Positions 47,881 through 59,385 of a stretch of DNA of 64,000 nt are shown one piece after another (position 1 is the stretch's first letter; every line of letters begins with the position of its first letter). Source of the DNA: Cryptomeria japonica (Eukaryota > Streptophyta > Pinopsida > Cupressales > Cupressaceae). Where the stretch lies: contig NC_081414.1 of the NCBI RefSeq assembly GCF_030272615.1, positions 50,437,136-50,501,135 on the forward strand, read 5' to 3'. The notes beneath the pieces are model-generated. The model worked only from the letters and a program-made list of their open reading frames with translations. It was not told where the DNA came from and made no database searches. The translations under genes and the position numbers were made by a program.

Positions 47881-49184
47881 ATTCTTTATTTTTTTGCCAT
47901 ATCCCAACGTTGATGTCCTCCAAATCGCATGAAATGCCAAAATCATCAACTTCGAAATATTTGAAACAATTAATTAAATTGGCATTTAATAAATTAATTT
48001 TGAGCCTTAGAAAATCGAAATTTTAATTATAAAGGCATTTAAAATTAATTTTTATTAAATTAAAATTAAAAAAGAGTGCGTAAGGTATCATTTTCATTAT
48101 TTTACTAAGTCGGCCTCTTCCTTTTTAGTTTTATTTATTTTTGGCCTATTTTCATCAAGTCGGCCTATGGAGAGATGAAGTGGTGAGCGCCCTATATAGT
48201 AGGGGTGTTTTGAGCAATTTTAATCATTCATTCATTATTTCAAGTGCGATTTGAGGAGCAAGGAAGGAGGTGCGAAAGCTAGCCTATTTGGAGCAAATTA
48301 TCTTGAGTGTTGAAGACTAAAGGTGGTGGAATTGATGCTTGAGAAGATTAAAGGAGGCGCATTTTGCTAAAGGAAGGACTTCAATCTACACTTTGCCTAG
48401 CAAAATTCATCTATTTTTACATCATTTCTTAGAGTTAATTCTCAAGAGGAGGTATGGCAAAATCATCTTGACACCCTTATTCAAGGTTTGATTTTTTTTT
48501 AGACATTTTTTAGAAAAGTCTAAGTATTGCATGGTTAATTAGGAAATGATAACTCAAGATTTATCATGAAGTTTCCTAATTAAAATCTTGAATCTTCCTT
48601 TTAAAGTTTAATTTTTAGATTTCAAGATATATTACTAATTTTGGAATGTTGTGTAGGTATCAAGATGGCGACTCCAAAGCCCGGAGGATCTACAAGTCGG
48701 CAGGTTCTCATCAAGGACGATCAAGCAAGGACAAGGGCGACCTCCTCTAGTCTAGCATCGACAAGGACAACCTTCTTCGATCTAGCATCATCAAGATAAG
48801 GGCGACCTCTTCCAATCCAGCATTCCAAGGCGAGGTACATCATCATCCTGCAAATCAAGGACACAAGGAGTTAGAACAAGGGTTCATTGAAGAAGCAGAT
48901 AATTTCATAAGAGTTAATTAAAGATAGCTTCTCAACAACATCAAATTGAATATCTACCAAGCTACAAGTGTCAGACGAGGTGGCATCCTAGTCATCACTC
49001 CTCCAGTCGGATTGGTCCACCTCAACAATGTCCAGATTCAATGTACCTAACTCATAGAAGGTAGCACAAACTCTGATGTACCTACCCCGGCTATCCATTG
49101 GTCGATTTTTCTAGAGAGGACATGTGTCCAAGCAATACAATTATTTCATTGGTCGAGCATTAAATGTTATGTAATGGTTGTAAC

Positions 49185-49202
49185 AAACCCTAATTAGGGT
49201 TT
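49185..49202. promoter_or_regulatory. Telo-box palindrome in E3
   Basis: AAACCCTAATTAGGGTTT, identical to E2, 64 nt before the TATA box. Confidence 0.75.
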
Positions 49203-49266
49203 TCATTGTAAAATCTTGGCCATTGATCTCGAATTGATCTTAGCCATCGAATTGTATTGAGGGCAC

Positions 49267-49274
49267 TATATAAG
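49267..49274 (+). promoter_or_regulatory. TATA box of E3
   Basis: TATATAAG, about 870 bp before the 3' end of E3. Confidence 0.65.
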
Positions 49275-50149
49275 CCCTGACATTTCATTTGTAAAGATAT
49301 ATAGAAGCAGTTAATAGAAGATAGATAGAGAGTAGTTAGAAGGTGATTAGCTAGTTGATAGAATAGCAATTAGAGTAGAGTAGAGAGAGAAGGCAAAGAT
49401 TGTTGCCAAGATGTTGTTGTAAGAGACTTGTAACTTCATTGAAGAAATGGTGAAATTTATGGGTCGATTCGACAATTTGCATGGTCTTTATACTTCTTAT
49501 ATTTGATTTCATGTTATTAGATGAATGGAAGAAATGTGCTTGATTGATGGTGGAATTCGTATATCCATACTACTAGCAGTTTGTTGATTGCAGACTTGCC
49601 TTGTGTAGTCAACTGGAATCATTCAGCTTAAGCTTAACTTCAGTTGTCGCTTCTTCATTGATATGCATCAACCTGATGGTGTCTATGCTTGCAGTGATGA
49701 TTTGAACATCATAAAGCTTTCTTTCGAAGATCGCACTAACCTTGTGGAGATGGTCCAGCGATGTCAAAACAAGACTTAGTTAGAATTTCATCAAAGATCA
49801 TTCATTGCTCTTACATTCTTAATGTTAGGATTAGATCCTTTCCTCTCCCTCATCTTTTTTTCTTTTTTTAAAATCAAAGCTAGTAAGATCCCGTGTTCTA
49901 GCAATATTCAAAGCAGATCAGACGTTCAATCATCAAATGTAAGTCCCCTTGTGATTCCAGCAAATCACATCATACCACAGAGAGCTTATCCACACGTAGA
50001 GACCCTACATACAAGAACCTTGAAGTCATCCCGATTGAACCTTTTCGCGACATCTTCAGCATTCGGAGGCTTTATTCAAGAGAGGATAAGGTACCCTTGG
50101 GTATTTTATTCTGTGTTTGATAGTGTACAAAATACACGTCAACAGATAC

Positions 50150-50848
50150 CCCTTCAAATCACCAGTGACAGGGGAGTGCACTTTGTGTACCAAGTAATCT
50201 GTACCATGACCGTAGAGTTCAAAATCTTTCACAATCTCTCTAGTCCGTACTACCCCCGAGCTAACGGATAGGCAGAAGCAACCAACAAGGTGTTGGTGTC
50301 AATAATTTACAAGTTGTGTGGGGTGGAGCAGGAAGACTGGGAGGAAAAGTTACCAGCCGTACTGTGGGCCTACTGCACAACCTACAAGGTCACCACGAGG
50401 CATACCTCGTTCTAGCTCATGTACGAGCAAGAGGCAGTGGTACCGACCGAGTACACTGTACCTAGCCTCCGGGTGGCGGTGGATAATAGACTTGGTGATG
50501 AAGAAAGCTTGAGCGCAAGGCTTGACAGCCTGATAAAACTGGACGAACGAAGGGTAATGGCACAATGGGCAACAGAGGTAGCGCAACGACGACGGAAGTG
50601 CTCGCATGACAAGCACCTACGACGGGTCAACTTCCGGCTGGGGCAGTTGGTTTTGAAGTATAACGACTGGAACGAAGTCCGGCCGGGGAAGTTTAAAGTT
50701 CGTTGGCTTGGACCCTATAAGATCAGAGGGGTTGGCAAGAACGGGGCGGTGAAGCTATCCACTCTGGATAACAATCCAATCAGGGACCCAGTGAATGGTT
50801 CAAAATTGAAAAATCTACAAAGAACGGAACAAACCTGTGATCGGGATT
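50150..50848 (+). pseudogene. Element C integrase, C-terminal half
   Basis: Resumes the core with the second catalytic Asp in TSDRG (about 50164) and the Glu in the AEATNK segment (about 50272). Stops at 50269 and 50413. The C-terminal module has KVRWLGPYKI (about 50698) and PVNGSKLK (about 50788), the GPY/F type without a chromodomain. The remnants in B and D begin in the segment before the GPY module (VVPTEYTVPSLRVAVDNRL, about 50440). Confidence 0.9.
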
Positions 50849-50914
50849 AACAAGTTAGGATACGCTACAAAAGGGAACTAGACCATTGGCCAGAGCAAGG
50901 AAGTTGACGAAGAC

Positions 50915-51796
50915 TTGGTGGTAAAAGCAGAGCCCTACCGGAGAGATGAAGAGTGGGCAAAGCCTTTTGCAGCCATGGAAGAGCGGCTTGTGCCAAAGCA
51001 GGTGGAAGGTGTTGCGGTTCCTAGGAACCACAAGCACCTCACAAACGCGTATTTTGGGGAGCCAACTGTATGGGTACGGGTTTTAGGACATTGTAAAAAG
51101 CAGGCCCCATATGAAGGTCTTCGAGAAGGGTACGTAGCATACGATATCGATGAAGAGGCTGAAGCTTGAAGGAAAGCCGAGAGTGCAAATAAAGAGGAGG
51201 AACCTGTAGACTTGGAGGTGGAACTTGACTTAGAGGAGTATGGGGCAACCCTAGGTCCCTATTTAAAAATGGTGCTGAGAACATAAGACTTATTCATCAT
51301 CGCCTCCCAACCAGGCGAATCGGAAGCCGAACCAAATTCATTATACCAAGTGATCCCTAACCTCGCGGGACCATCGGAGGTTGACGGAGAAAAAGTAAAA
51401 TGGTACCAACAGTACGAAGGCCACTACATTGACGGGCAATATAAGGGGGTGGGAGCCGCTCCGTTAGTTGACAAGATATGAGACTTGGAGTACGCGAGGT
51501 CGTGTTGTGCACAAGAATGCTATAGGAGGCTGCCGCACGTCTGTATGTGGTTGCACGGTTCAGAGATAAAGCTAAAGACTCAGAATGACCCCTCAGGAAT
51601 GAAGAGGAACATAGGAGATGAGGATGCCGACCAAGGATCAAACAAAAAGTGTAAGGAAGACAGGACGAGTGACAAGGGAAAAGCAAGGAAGAAATCAAGT
51701 ACCCGAACAACAAGGAGGAAACTAGGGGGGCGGAAAGGTTTCAGCAACATTCGCAGAGGCAATAAGCTACTCTGTGGATCACAAAGGGCCATCTAA
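50915..51796 (+). pseudogene. Unidentified element C frame after integrase
   Basis: One frame of about 290 codons with stops at 51167, 51282 and 51479. It contains HCKKQAPYEGLREGYVAYD (about 51090), an acidic stretch (51185-51245), WYQQYEGHYIDGQYKG (about 51403) and a Lys/Arg-rich tail (51640-51740). I recognise no family. It lies between integrase and ORF3, and I saw no counterpart in B or D. It could be an extension of the polyprotein or the start of a separate protein. Confidence 0.5.
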
Positions 51797-52200
51797 ACGA
51801 TGCAACCTAACCCCGGGATACCTTGGTAAACTAAAGGTACGAAGAGTTACATTTAAAAAGTGCTGTCAAATAAAAGAATTAAAACAATTGATAAGAGATA
51901 GGGTATTAAAAGTGGGAAACGGAAAGTATATGGAAGAAATAAAAAGACAAGGGTTAGCGAGTATTAAAAATAAATTAAAGTGCAAGGAAGAAGTAATGGA
52001 AATAAGTATTGAAAAAATACAATTAATAAAGAGGCAATTGTTTTATAAAAAAGTAATGAAATATTTGAGCCTAACCCTAACCCTGAGAAGATCAAATGAT
52101 TATTTAAATCCCTACAGATCCTATTTGTACACAACACACAGGCAAAGTCAAGACACTGGAAGTAGAATCAGCAGAGGAGAAAAGGAGAGTACAGGAAGGG
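51797..52200 (+). other. A-rich lysine-coding stretch in element C
   Basis: A frame (51774-52208) rich in Lys, Ile and Glu runs through unusually A-rich DNA (51850-52070), ending near CCTAACCCTAACCCTGA (52070-52086). Composition differs from both sides. It may be a small foreign insertion, but no boundaries with a target duplication were found. Confidence 0.4.
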
Positions 52201-52780
52201 CCGTATGACCAACACGCATAGCAAGTGGAGTCCGTACGTTGTACAGATTGCAACTACAGATGAACAGAGGACGCAGTGCACACCAATTAATCCATACGAA
52301 AGCACAAGGCAAACACATCGTACGATGACTACAGAAGAAAAACACAAAGCAAACATATTGTACGACAATGTACGAAAAGGAAGCACTGAATGAAATGCTG
52401 TACGACAACCACGACAATAGGGCAAGGCGCCAAGCAAAATGCCGTACGACTATCCCAGAGCAAAACACCATACGGTGTACGACAAACACGCCAAGGTCGT
52501 ACGGTGTGTCGACCCCCACTGTACGACGTATGGTATCCACATCATGTCGTATGACAACCATTGCATTGCAATCCGTACGAGGAGATTGGTACGCATCACG
52601 ACGTACGACAACCATCAAGCAATCTGTATGGCGTACGACAAACACCGCACAGCTCGTATGATGTACACTGCAATTCGTATGCGAAGGTTGGAAGTCTGTA
52701 TGATAGCGTACGGTGCTCAAAACAGGGGAAAGGAATACCGTACGAGCAAAGGAAAGAGGACCGTACGATTTGCCGACGTC
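52200..52780. repeat. Cluster of GTACGAC / CGTACG motifs in element C
   Basis: About 15 copies of CGTACG-like palindromes or GTACGAC in 580 bp at irregular spacing (for example 52230, 52320, 52360, 52400, 52443, 52478, 52498, 52600, 52706, 52738, 52762). It occupies the place held by palindrome clusters in B and D, upstream of ORF3. Confidence 0.7.
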
Positions 52781-53084
52781 GGGAGAAATTGCATAAAAAG
52801 TTAGGAAGCATCAGTACTGAAATTCGTACCATTCGTGCAGAGTTGGCACAGGTTGAAGAGGCCGTACGGTCAGGGAAGGGAAGCGTACAGACTAAACTGT
52901 GCAGTACAACAGTTGGTCCAATGGTCTGTACTACAAATTGGTGGATCACACTTGCAAGCCATTATAATAACGGACAAGGACGGGACAAAGACAGGAAAAC
53001 AGGGCAAAGCAGTTGTAGTGCAACCATGACCACTACAGATCCAGCCAGTGACAACAAGAAGGCCAAAATCAGGCCAAAAGTGTA

Positions 53085-55521
53085 GAAGGATCCAGAGGGA
53101 ATCACTGTGGAGAATGTAGTCTTTGAGAGCGTGATTGGCAGCGAATGCCGTACTTGGTGGAAGAAACTTCCCCCGACCATGTGATAAAGGACTCCCTCAG
53201 GAAAGCACAGGTAGACCATGCCATTCAGAGACCGACATTCAACATCAAGGATTTTGAGCCGGTGCTACGGACTATGGTATCTGGATACAACCGCTAGGAA
53301 AGGGCTTCCATCATTCAGTTCAAGGGCTGCACTGTATGAGTTTCCTTCAAGGCAGAAGATTTCAGGAGGGTATTTGGTATACTCGAGAAGGGGGCATTTG
53401 CAGCGAAACCGGCCAAGAAGCTCACCAAGGAGAAGAAGAAGTGACTGCTGGAATTGGTATGCAGAGATGACCTCACAGAAGAGTAATGGAAGAGCACCTG
53501 GTCTGACAGTAGGGGATTGAAGTGTGCTTTCATCGCACCAGAAGAATGGAGAATGTTGATGGACTTGGTAAAAAGTTGGCTCACAGGAGCCAGCCGTGCA
53601 TCCGACATAGCCGTCTGGATGATAGGGTTAATGAATGGGATTAAGTGTGGCAAAGTGTACAACTAGGGGCAACTTTTGGCAGAAGGGATTCATAATTTTC
53701 TCAATCTTGAACACAAGACATTTTACATGTGCCACCACGCCATCAACCTATTCTTGGATGCCGTACGTCTGCAAGTACCGCTAGAAATGTGGGGGACTTT
53801 TGAACTGTGTAGAAGGGTGGAACCTAATAAGTCGACCATGTACTATTATCCTCATCTAGACATGCTTGGTGACACTGCGCAACCGGCAAAGAGAAGGAAG
53901 CTGGACGTGTCCGTAGAGGTTGAAGATGATAGCAGTACTGAGGATTCTGAGGAGGCTGAAGAAACTAAGGAGTAGGAGAGTGGTGATGAGGGGTTCCGTA
54001 TGGCACCACAAACAACAGGAGAGGATGAAGGGGAAGCAGAATCACAACAACAGGAAGAGGAGGAAGAGGAAGAGCAACATGGAGGGCTACGGGCACAGTG
54101 GAAGGGTGAAATTTACATCCCCAAAATTATCCTCTTCAGCACACTTGGTACCACAGGAAGCACTTACAGTAGCCAGTCCGATCGGGGTTCTACGACCAGT
54201 AGGGGTGCTGTTCCGGAAAATTAATGAAGGAGAACCACCGGCACAATGGCGGGTGTCACTGTCGTAGATCAGTTTAGCTGTACTCGAGTCACAAGTTGCA
54301 CTTGCCGTGGAACGTACCAGTATGGCAGACCGGACGGTGGCAGAGGAGGTCGTACAACATAGTCCGAATAAATTAGCTCAGGAGATGGCTGTACTAGGGG
54401 AAGAAGAGGTAGTCGTACAAGGAATCGGTACTAGTATGACAGGTTCAGGTACTGGCACAACAGGTACTAGTACGACATGTACTAGTACGGTACCAGCGGA
54501 GAAAGATGAGTCAGGGGATGTACCGATGACGGGAGATGGTCTGGAGGAGTTGGCAGTACTAGAGACACTGGCGGATGAGGATATAGATGCATCATTGGAT
54601 GGGTGGCTGGGGCAATTTGCACTCACACCTCACCTGCCCCCCTCCCCTTCACCACACGTCATGGACGTTGGATCGAACCAGACACAGGACAAGACTACCC
54701 CTATCACAGATCAGGATGAGAGGATGTCTGTTGAGGAGAAGAATAGAGCAACAAGAAGTAGGGGGCAGAGCTTGAAGATCATCAATGTTGGGGAAAGCGG
54801 GCCGGAAGGACTACTTGCAGGACTTCACCTCACTCCACCAGATCCTAGCGATCTAGTAGGCTTGCTCCAGTGGTTCTTTGGGGAGCTACAAGGGATTTCA
54901 GATATAGCATGTGGAATGGCACAGTTGACTGGGTAGATGGATGCCGACAACTCCGCCGATGCTGAGAAGCTGTGCCACTTCATGACTTTTGGATGCGCAG
55001 ACGAGTTTGCGCACCACTTCGAGTAGCAGGGGTGGCTAGACAGTAGTACGCCGGAGATGGTACAAGAATGGACGCGCATGCAACTGGTGGAAGGAGTGGG
55101 CACTTTGGGCGCCACCTTGCACAATATGGAAGGATTCTTTCGGGATGTGTACCTGCATATGCGACAGTCAGATAGAGCAGCAGGCCCAACGGCTGTATGT
55201 AGCAAACTGGAGAAGGAAGGGGAGAAGTGTGTGCAGCTAGCCGCAGTAGAGAAGAACCTGAGGGCTGAGCTAGAAACGAAGGTGACTACTTATGAGGCCC
55301 GTTGTAGCATGCAGAAGGAGGTGCAAGTACTAGCAACAAAAGTGGCTGAGCTTACCTTACAGATGGAGCAAAAAGACAAAAAACTGTTGGAGGCCGCACA
55401 CATGGTGAAGAAGGCACGGGAACGACAACTGATGGCAGAGAAGAACCTCAGACTCCACATAGGGCAACAACCTTCTTCTTCGACCACTACAGGGACGCCT
55501 CCTTCCCCTTCTCAGTCCTAG
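53085..55521 (+). pseudogene. Element C ORF3: FRIP-family relative with coiled-coil end, broken
   Basis: About 800 codons in an env-like position between integrase and the 3' LTR. N-terminal part: FRRVFGILEKGA (about 53360, matching the FRIP motif), WMIGLMNGIK (about 53620), FYMCHHAINLFLDAVRL (about 53722), parallel in order to FRIP, FEPWM and F-x-M-x-SYL-x-Y in E1 and E2. An acidic Glu/Ser linker (53900-53970) and a Gly/Thr-rich segment (54420-54520) follow. The C-terminus (55200-55450) is a clear heptad-like region (VQVLATKVAELTLQMEQKDK). Stops at 53295, 53337, 53442, 53484, 53664 and others, and frameshifts near 53155 and 53975. No signal peptide or membrane segment was seen, so it is not an obvious envelope. 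Homology to E1/E2 is weaker than theirs to each other. Confidence 0.55.
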
Positions 55522-55554
55522 TCTTTTGTTTTGTATTCCAGTTCCTAGTGTCTT

Positions 55555-55573
55555 AGTCGTCTGGAAGACGACT
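55555..55573 (+). promoter_or_regulatory. Stem-loop upstream of polypurine tract, element C
   Basis: AGTCGTCTGGAAGACGACT, a perfect 8-bp stem with a GGA loop, followed by TTTTTGGGGGGCTGA (55577-55591) and the 3' LTR. Confidence 0.72.
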
Positions 55574-55591
55574 ACTTTTTTGGGGGGCTGA

Positions 55592-55936
55592 TGTTAGGGG
55601 TCAATAACACATGTTAGTTGTAGTTGGGATGGGTGTTTATGTTTGGTTATGTTTGAGTCGCCGAGAGGTTCCCGTGGGGTAGTTGGTAGTTAGTGACAGT
55701 TGGCAACTTGGCCAACTGTCGAGTCTATATATGATTTAGATGGAACCTCGACAAGGATGGTATTTTACTGACATATTCTGGAGAATTCAATAAAGATATC
55801 ATTCTTCTGGTATAGCTATTTTGTTATTGTTACTCATGCTTTGATATATGAATGTTCTGTTACATGAATAGTTGGTACGTGTGGGATATCCTTGTTTTAT
55901 TCATGAGTTTACCAACCTCACATTAAGGACTAAACA
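55592..55936 (+). repeat. 3' LTR of element C
   Basis: 345 bp, paired with 30076-30420. Confidence 0.93.
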
Positions 55937-55941
55937 AAAGC

Positions 55942-57467
55942 AATGCGTCTCTTCCTAATTGATTGTGGCTCTTCCTTTAAATTGGTTGCTTCAGTCCTAT
56001 TAGTTAGTTTGGGTGATTTCATTAACTTGCTGCTCTTAATAGCTTATTCGTTGCTCTTCAACTTACCCTCCTTGAAGCTAATTATGATTGTGTCCCCTTT
56101 TATATAGGTAATTCCAAATGTATTTTCTTGGTACTAAAAGTAGGGAGTTGGCCAACATTTATGAATATTTAATTTATTTTGATTTATTTTAATCTCAGTG
56201 CTGCCTCTTAGAATAGGTTGGCCCCATTATTAATTCATATTGCCTAGATAAGGTAGACCTATTGTTAATTTGCAATTTATATTTTTAAGGCTGCGATTCC
56301 TTTTAATGGTGTTGTGCTTTGGCAGGAGTATGTTACTAGCTCGGCCCTATATTTGCAAATCATTATCCTATTATCATTATCCTTATTAATAGAGGTTGCA
56401 AATGGAGTTAGGGATATGACATGTTTCTCCTTAGGTTGTAATTCCTGTGGGTTGGTGACTACAAAATATTAGAAGTTCTATATTATTTTTGTGAGGTTGG
56501 ATTTGGACAGTAGATCCAAGCAACTATTCTCACTGTGCTTTTTGCCTTCTGCGTTTTCACGTATTTGGTGTAGCCGATATCAAATTTTGAATGCTAAAAA
56601 TGCTTCCTCTTGGGGCCAGGTTGATCTCGTTGCTGGCAAAGTTAAGCTTAATGTTTCACAATTAAGAGTCAGTTTGTTGTCTTAGGAGACTTTAGAATTT
56701 GATGCTGTATTTAATTGATGACCCTTTTCACCTCTTTTAGATTGTCTACATATTGGCTATGACCTTTCTTGTTGAGTCATCTCTACAAGCTCGATTGAGT
56801 GGTGTTGTTCTTTATGTGTTTTAAGTTTTTAACTAGAATATTTAAACATAATTTTGTGTAAATTTTATTTTTTGTTGCTGTCTTAAATAAGACTTAATTC
56901 ACTCTTTTTATTTTGGCATTTGGTGTTTAAAGCAAACCATCTCAAGGGATGGATAAGATAGCTCATTAACGTTGAACAAAATGCAAGTTGACTGATGTCG
57001 TGGTAGGTGGATATTTTAAATGACAATATCCATCTTTAGTCTTTACTAAATAACGATGCTTTTGTTAAATTGTAATTGCTATCATTTGTTTATTTTCTAT
57101 TAGCTAGCTATTTGGGGTATTGATTGTCATTTCCTTTCTAGACACATCAATCTCAAAGCATCGGTGGGAGTGATCTTTCTACAAAATATAGTTAGTTTTA
57201 GTCTGACTACAACAACAAAATTGCTCTATCGTTATTGGAGATGCTTTGCCTTACTTTTAAGCTATTAGCAAATTTTTGATTGCCAAGGATGACTGAGTTT
57301 TGAAGCCTCTTGTATTAGTCCCAAAATATCTCTTATGGACTTTGACATTAAACTTTTTACGTAGATGTTATAATGAATATTCATTTCATAATGTTGTTAT
57401 ATCTTCAATAATTTAAATTTCTTATTTGTGAGGTTTGAAAGTGGTTGTTCCCAAGGTATCAATAGAT
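55942..57467. other. Intergenic DNA between C and E4, no gene seen
   Basis: AT-rich. The short frame at 56491-56685 has no recognisable domain. Confidence 0.45.
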
Positions 57468-58286
57468 GGACCTGTTGACGTGTCTTTTAGGATTGCGCCG
57501 AACACAGAATAAAGTTTCCAACGGTCACTTCACTCTCACTTGTTTAAAATTAGACCGTATGCTAAGATTGCAAAGAAAGATCAAATGGCTAATCTCAAGG
57601 TTCCTTCATGCAACGGATGTGACTTAGTTGGCGGATGTGATTGCTGGTAATCCAAGGGCCTTATGTTTGGATTGTTCTTTCACTTCTTCATTGTGGCTGG
57701 AACTTCATCATCAGATATGGCAATTTTGTGATGCTGCTGCTTTGAACGGACTAAAATGAACTGAAAATAAAGGGGAAAGGGTTTAGAAGGATCTAAATCT
57801 ATTCCAAAGGACAATGATATCAACAGTTAATGCTTTGGTGGACAAATTCCAAATAAACTAAGCTTTGCTTTGCCAAGATTAACTACAATTCCGCAAGAAC
57901 TGGTGCAATCTTTTGAGGATGATGAAGGATTTTCGTATTGAGAAAGTGTATTTGAATACCCAACACGACGCAATCCAAATGACTATTCACAATCGAACTT
58001 AGCACAAATTTGGTGGCTCAGGCTAACTTTACACTGCAACTTACAATTAGCAAGATGCAAAAATTCTGAACCATGGAAATTCATCAAACACCATTACATT
58101 CTCCATTGAAATCAAAGCACTATACTACTTCTACTCTAAGTGAGGAAGGTGAAACCATGCAAGCTTTGAAAAATAACTTAAGTGGACACCATCAGAGAAC
58201 AATGTTTCACTGTTATTTTCCCAAAAACTTATCGCAACAATTTCATACAAGTGTCCTCCTGCTTTACAAATGAGGGGGGTCACCCC

Positions 58287-58294
58287 TTTAAATA
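58287..58294 (-). promoter_or_regulatory. TATA-like box of E4
   Basis: TATTTAAA on the minus strand, within CCTATTTAAAGG. A single telo-box (AAACCCTAA, 58311-58319 on the plus strand) lies upstream of it. Confidence 0.55.
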
Positions 58295-59019
58295 GGCCTC
58301 AGGTGTTGCAAAACCCTAACTAGTGTTTCCCCAAAAGATTCTCCGCTCAAGATGCAACAAGGTGGGAATCAACAATAAATACCCCATAAAGCCCATATAC
58401 AATTAATTACAATCTTAACCATTACATTCAAAAAGTGCCCACTATGCAATGAATGTACCCTCATGCATAAATCACCCATGATGCCATAAATGCACCATCA
58501 TCTCCTGAATGTGGCAGCTGCATGCAAAAGGAATCTGCCACAATGCCATAAATGTGATGGCTGCATGCAAAGAGATGCTCCATTAATTCAGCGTGCGTTG
58601 ACGCGGGTGCCACTTGGCGAGAAACCCTAGGAGAGAGAAAATCCCTAGAGAGAGAAAACTTCTTGATTTGTGAAGGATTTTCATGAAGCTTTCAACTTTT
58701 TTGTGCTTCGGAGGAATATTCAAAGTTTTTTAAAAAAAATTCCTATTTTTTAGGAACTTTCCAAAAATAGAATTTTGGGTCTTGACAAAAAGAGAATTCT
58801 CTCATGAAGCCAGATCTGCAGAAATTTATGAATTCTGACATGTTTTGATGCCTAAAAATAGGATTTAAAGAAATTTTACCAAAGGGAAATTTCTTTTTCT
58901 TCCTTGACCACTGAATTTCCTTGCCTTAGAATTTTTTTTCTGACTTGGGCGTGGAATTTTGACCTTGATGGAGGAAATTTCATCTTGAAGCATTCATCCT
59001 TGATCCTTGGATTTTGGCG

Positions 59020-59385
59020 TTCTTCCATCTCCCTAGGCGCTATTTCCACCTGATGAAGGAAATCCTTCATCACTTGATTTTCCTTGTCCCCTCTCCTTTA
59101 GCGCCCTAATCCAACCTTGGGCGGAATTTTGCATGTGTGAGGGAATTCATGGTGTGGAGGAAAATTCCTCCACACCTTGGTTTTAGTGCCCTTTATCTCC
59201 TTTGGGTGCTGATTGAGCATGTCCAAGGAAAATGGGGGTGGAGGAAAATTCCTCCACACCCATGTTTTAGCGCCCTTGCTCTCCTTTGAGCGCTATTTTG
59301 CATGGAGCAAGGGTTTTTACCTTTTCTTCATTTCTCCATGCCTAGGTGATTCTAGCGCCCTACTCCATCATTGGGCACTGTTTTG
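59020..59385. repeat. Five-unit array with AGCGCCC/GGGCGCT inverted cores in E4
   Basis: Cores near 59035, 59098, 59186, 59267 and 59353, 63-88 bases apart. Most pair AGCGCCC with a GGGCGCT-like partner 10-15 bases away (for example TAGCGC/GCGCTA at 59268-59297). Two units also contain GAGGAAAATTCCTCCACACC. Confidence 0.7.

Larger units (their letters stand above)
45563..50144 (+). mobile_element. E3: 4.6-kb TGTTG...CAACA insertion with a 167-bp-period motif array (solo giant LTR candidate)
   Basis: Flanked by GATAC (45558-45562 and 50145-50149); starts TGTTGTGACG, ends ACACGTCAACA. No terminal repeats. Contains the GTGCTCCCGTCCCTC array, then AT-rich sequence, a telo-box palindrome, a TATA box (49267-49274) and about 870 bp to the end. 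It has no FRIP-type ORF. The start and end match E2 and E4. Confidence 0.82.
30076..55936 (+). mobile_element. Element C: Ty3-type LTR retrotransposon with ORF3 after pol, hosting E2, D and E3
   Basis: Bounded by 345-bp LTRs (TGTTAGGGG...CTAAACA) that differ at about 10 positions by hand count (about 3%), with flanks GAAGC (30071-30075) and AAAGC (55937-55941), a target duplication with one transition. Without E2, D and E3 it is about 11.6 kb: tRNA-Asp-type primer site, leader ORF and gag with four zinc knuckles, protease, RT, RNase H, integrase with a GPY module and no chromodomain, an unknown frame, then ORF3, a stem-loop and a polypurine tract. This fits the Tat/Athila side of plant Ty3 elements. 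Many in-frame stops make it non-functional. Confidence 0.93.

Noticed and set aside
53085-55521. Envelope gene in the post-pol position of element C
   Set aside because: No signal peptide, membrane segment or fusion motif; acidic linker and coiled coil instead, with motif order shared with E1/E2.
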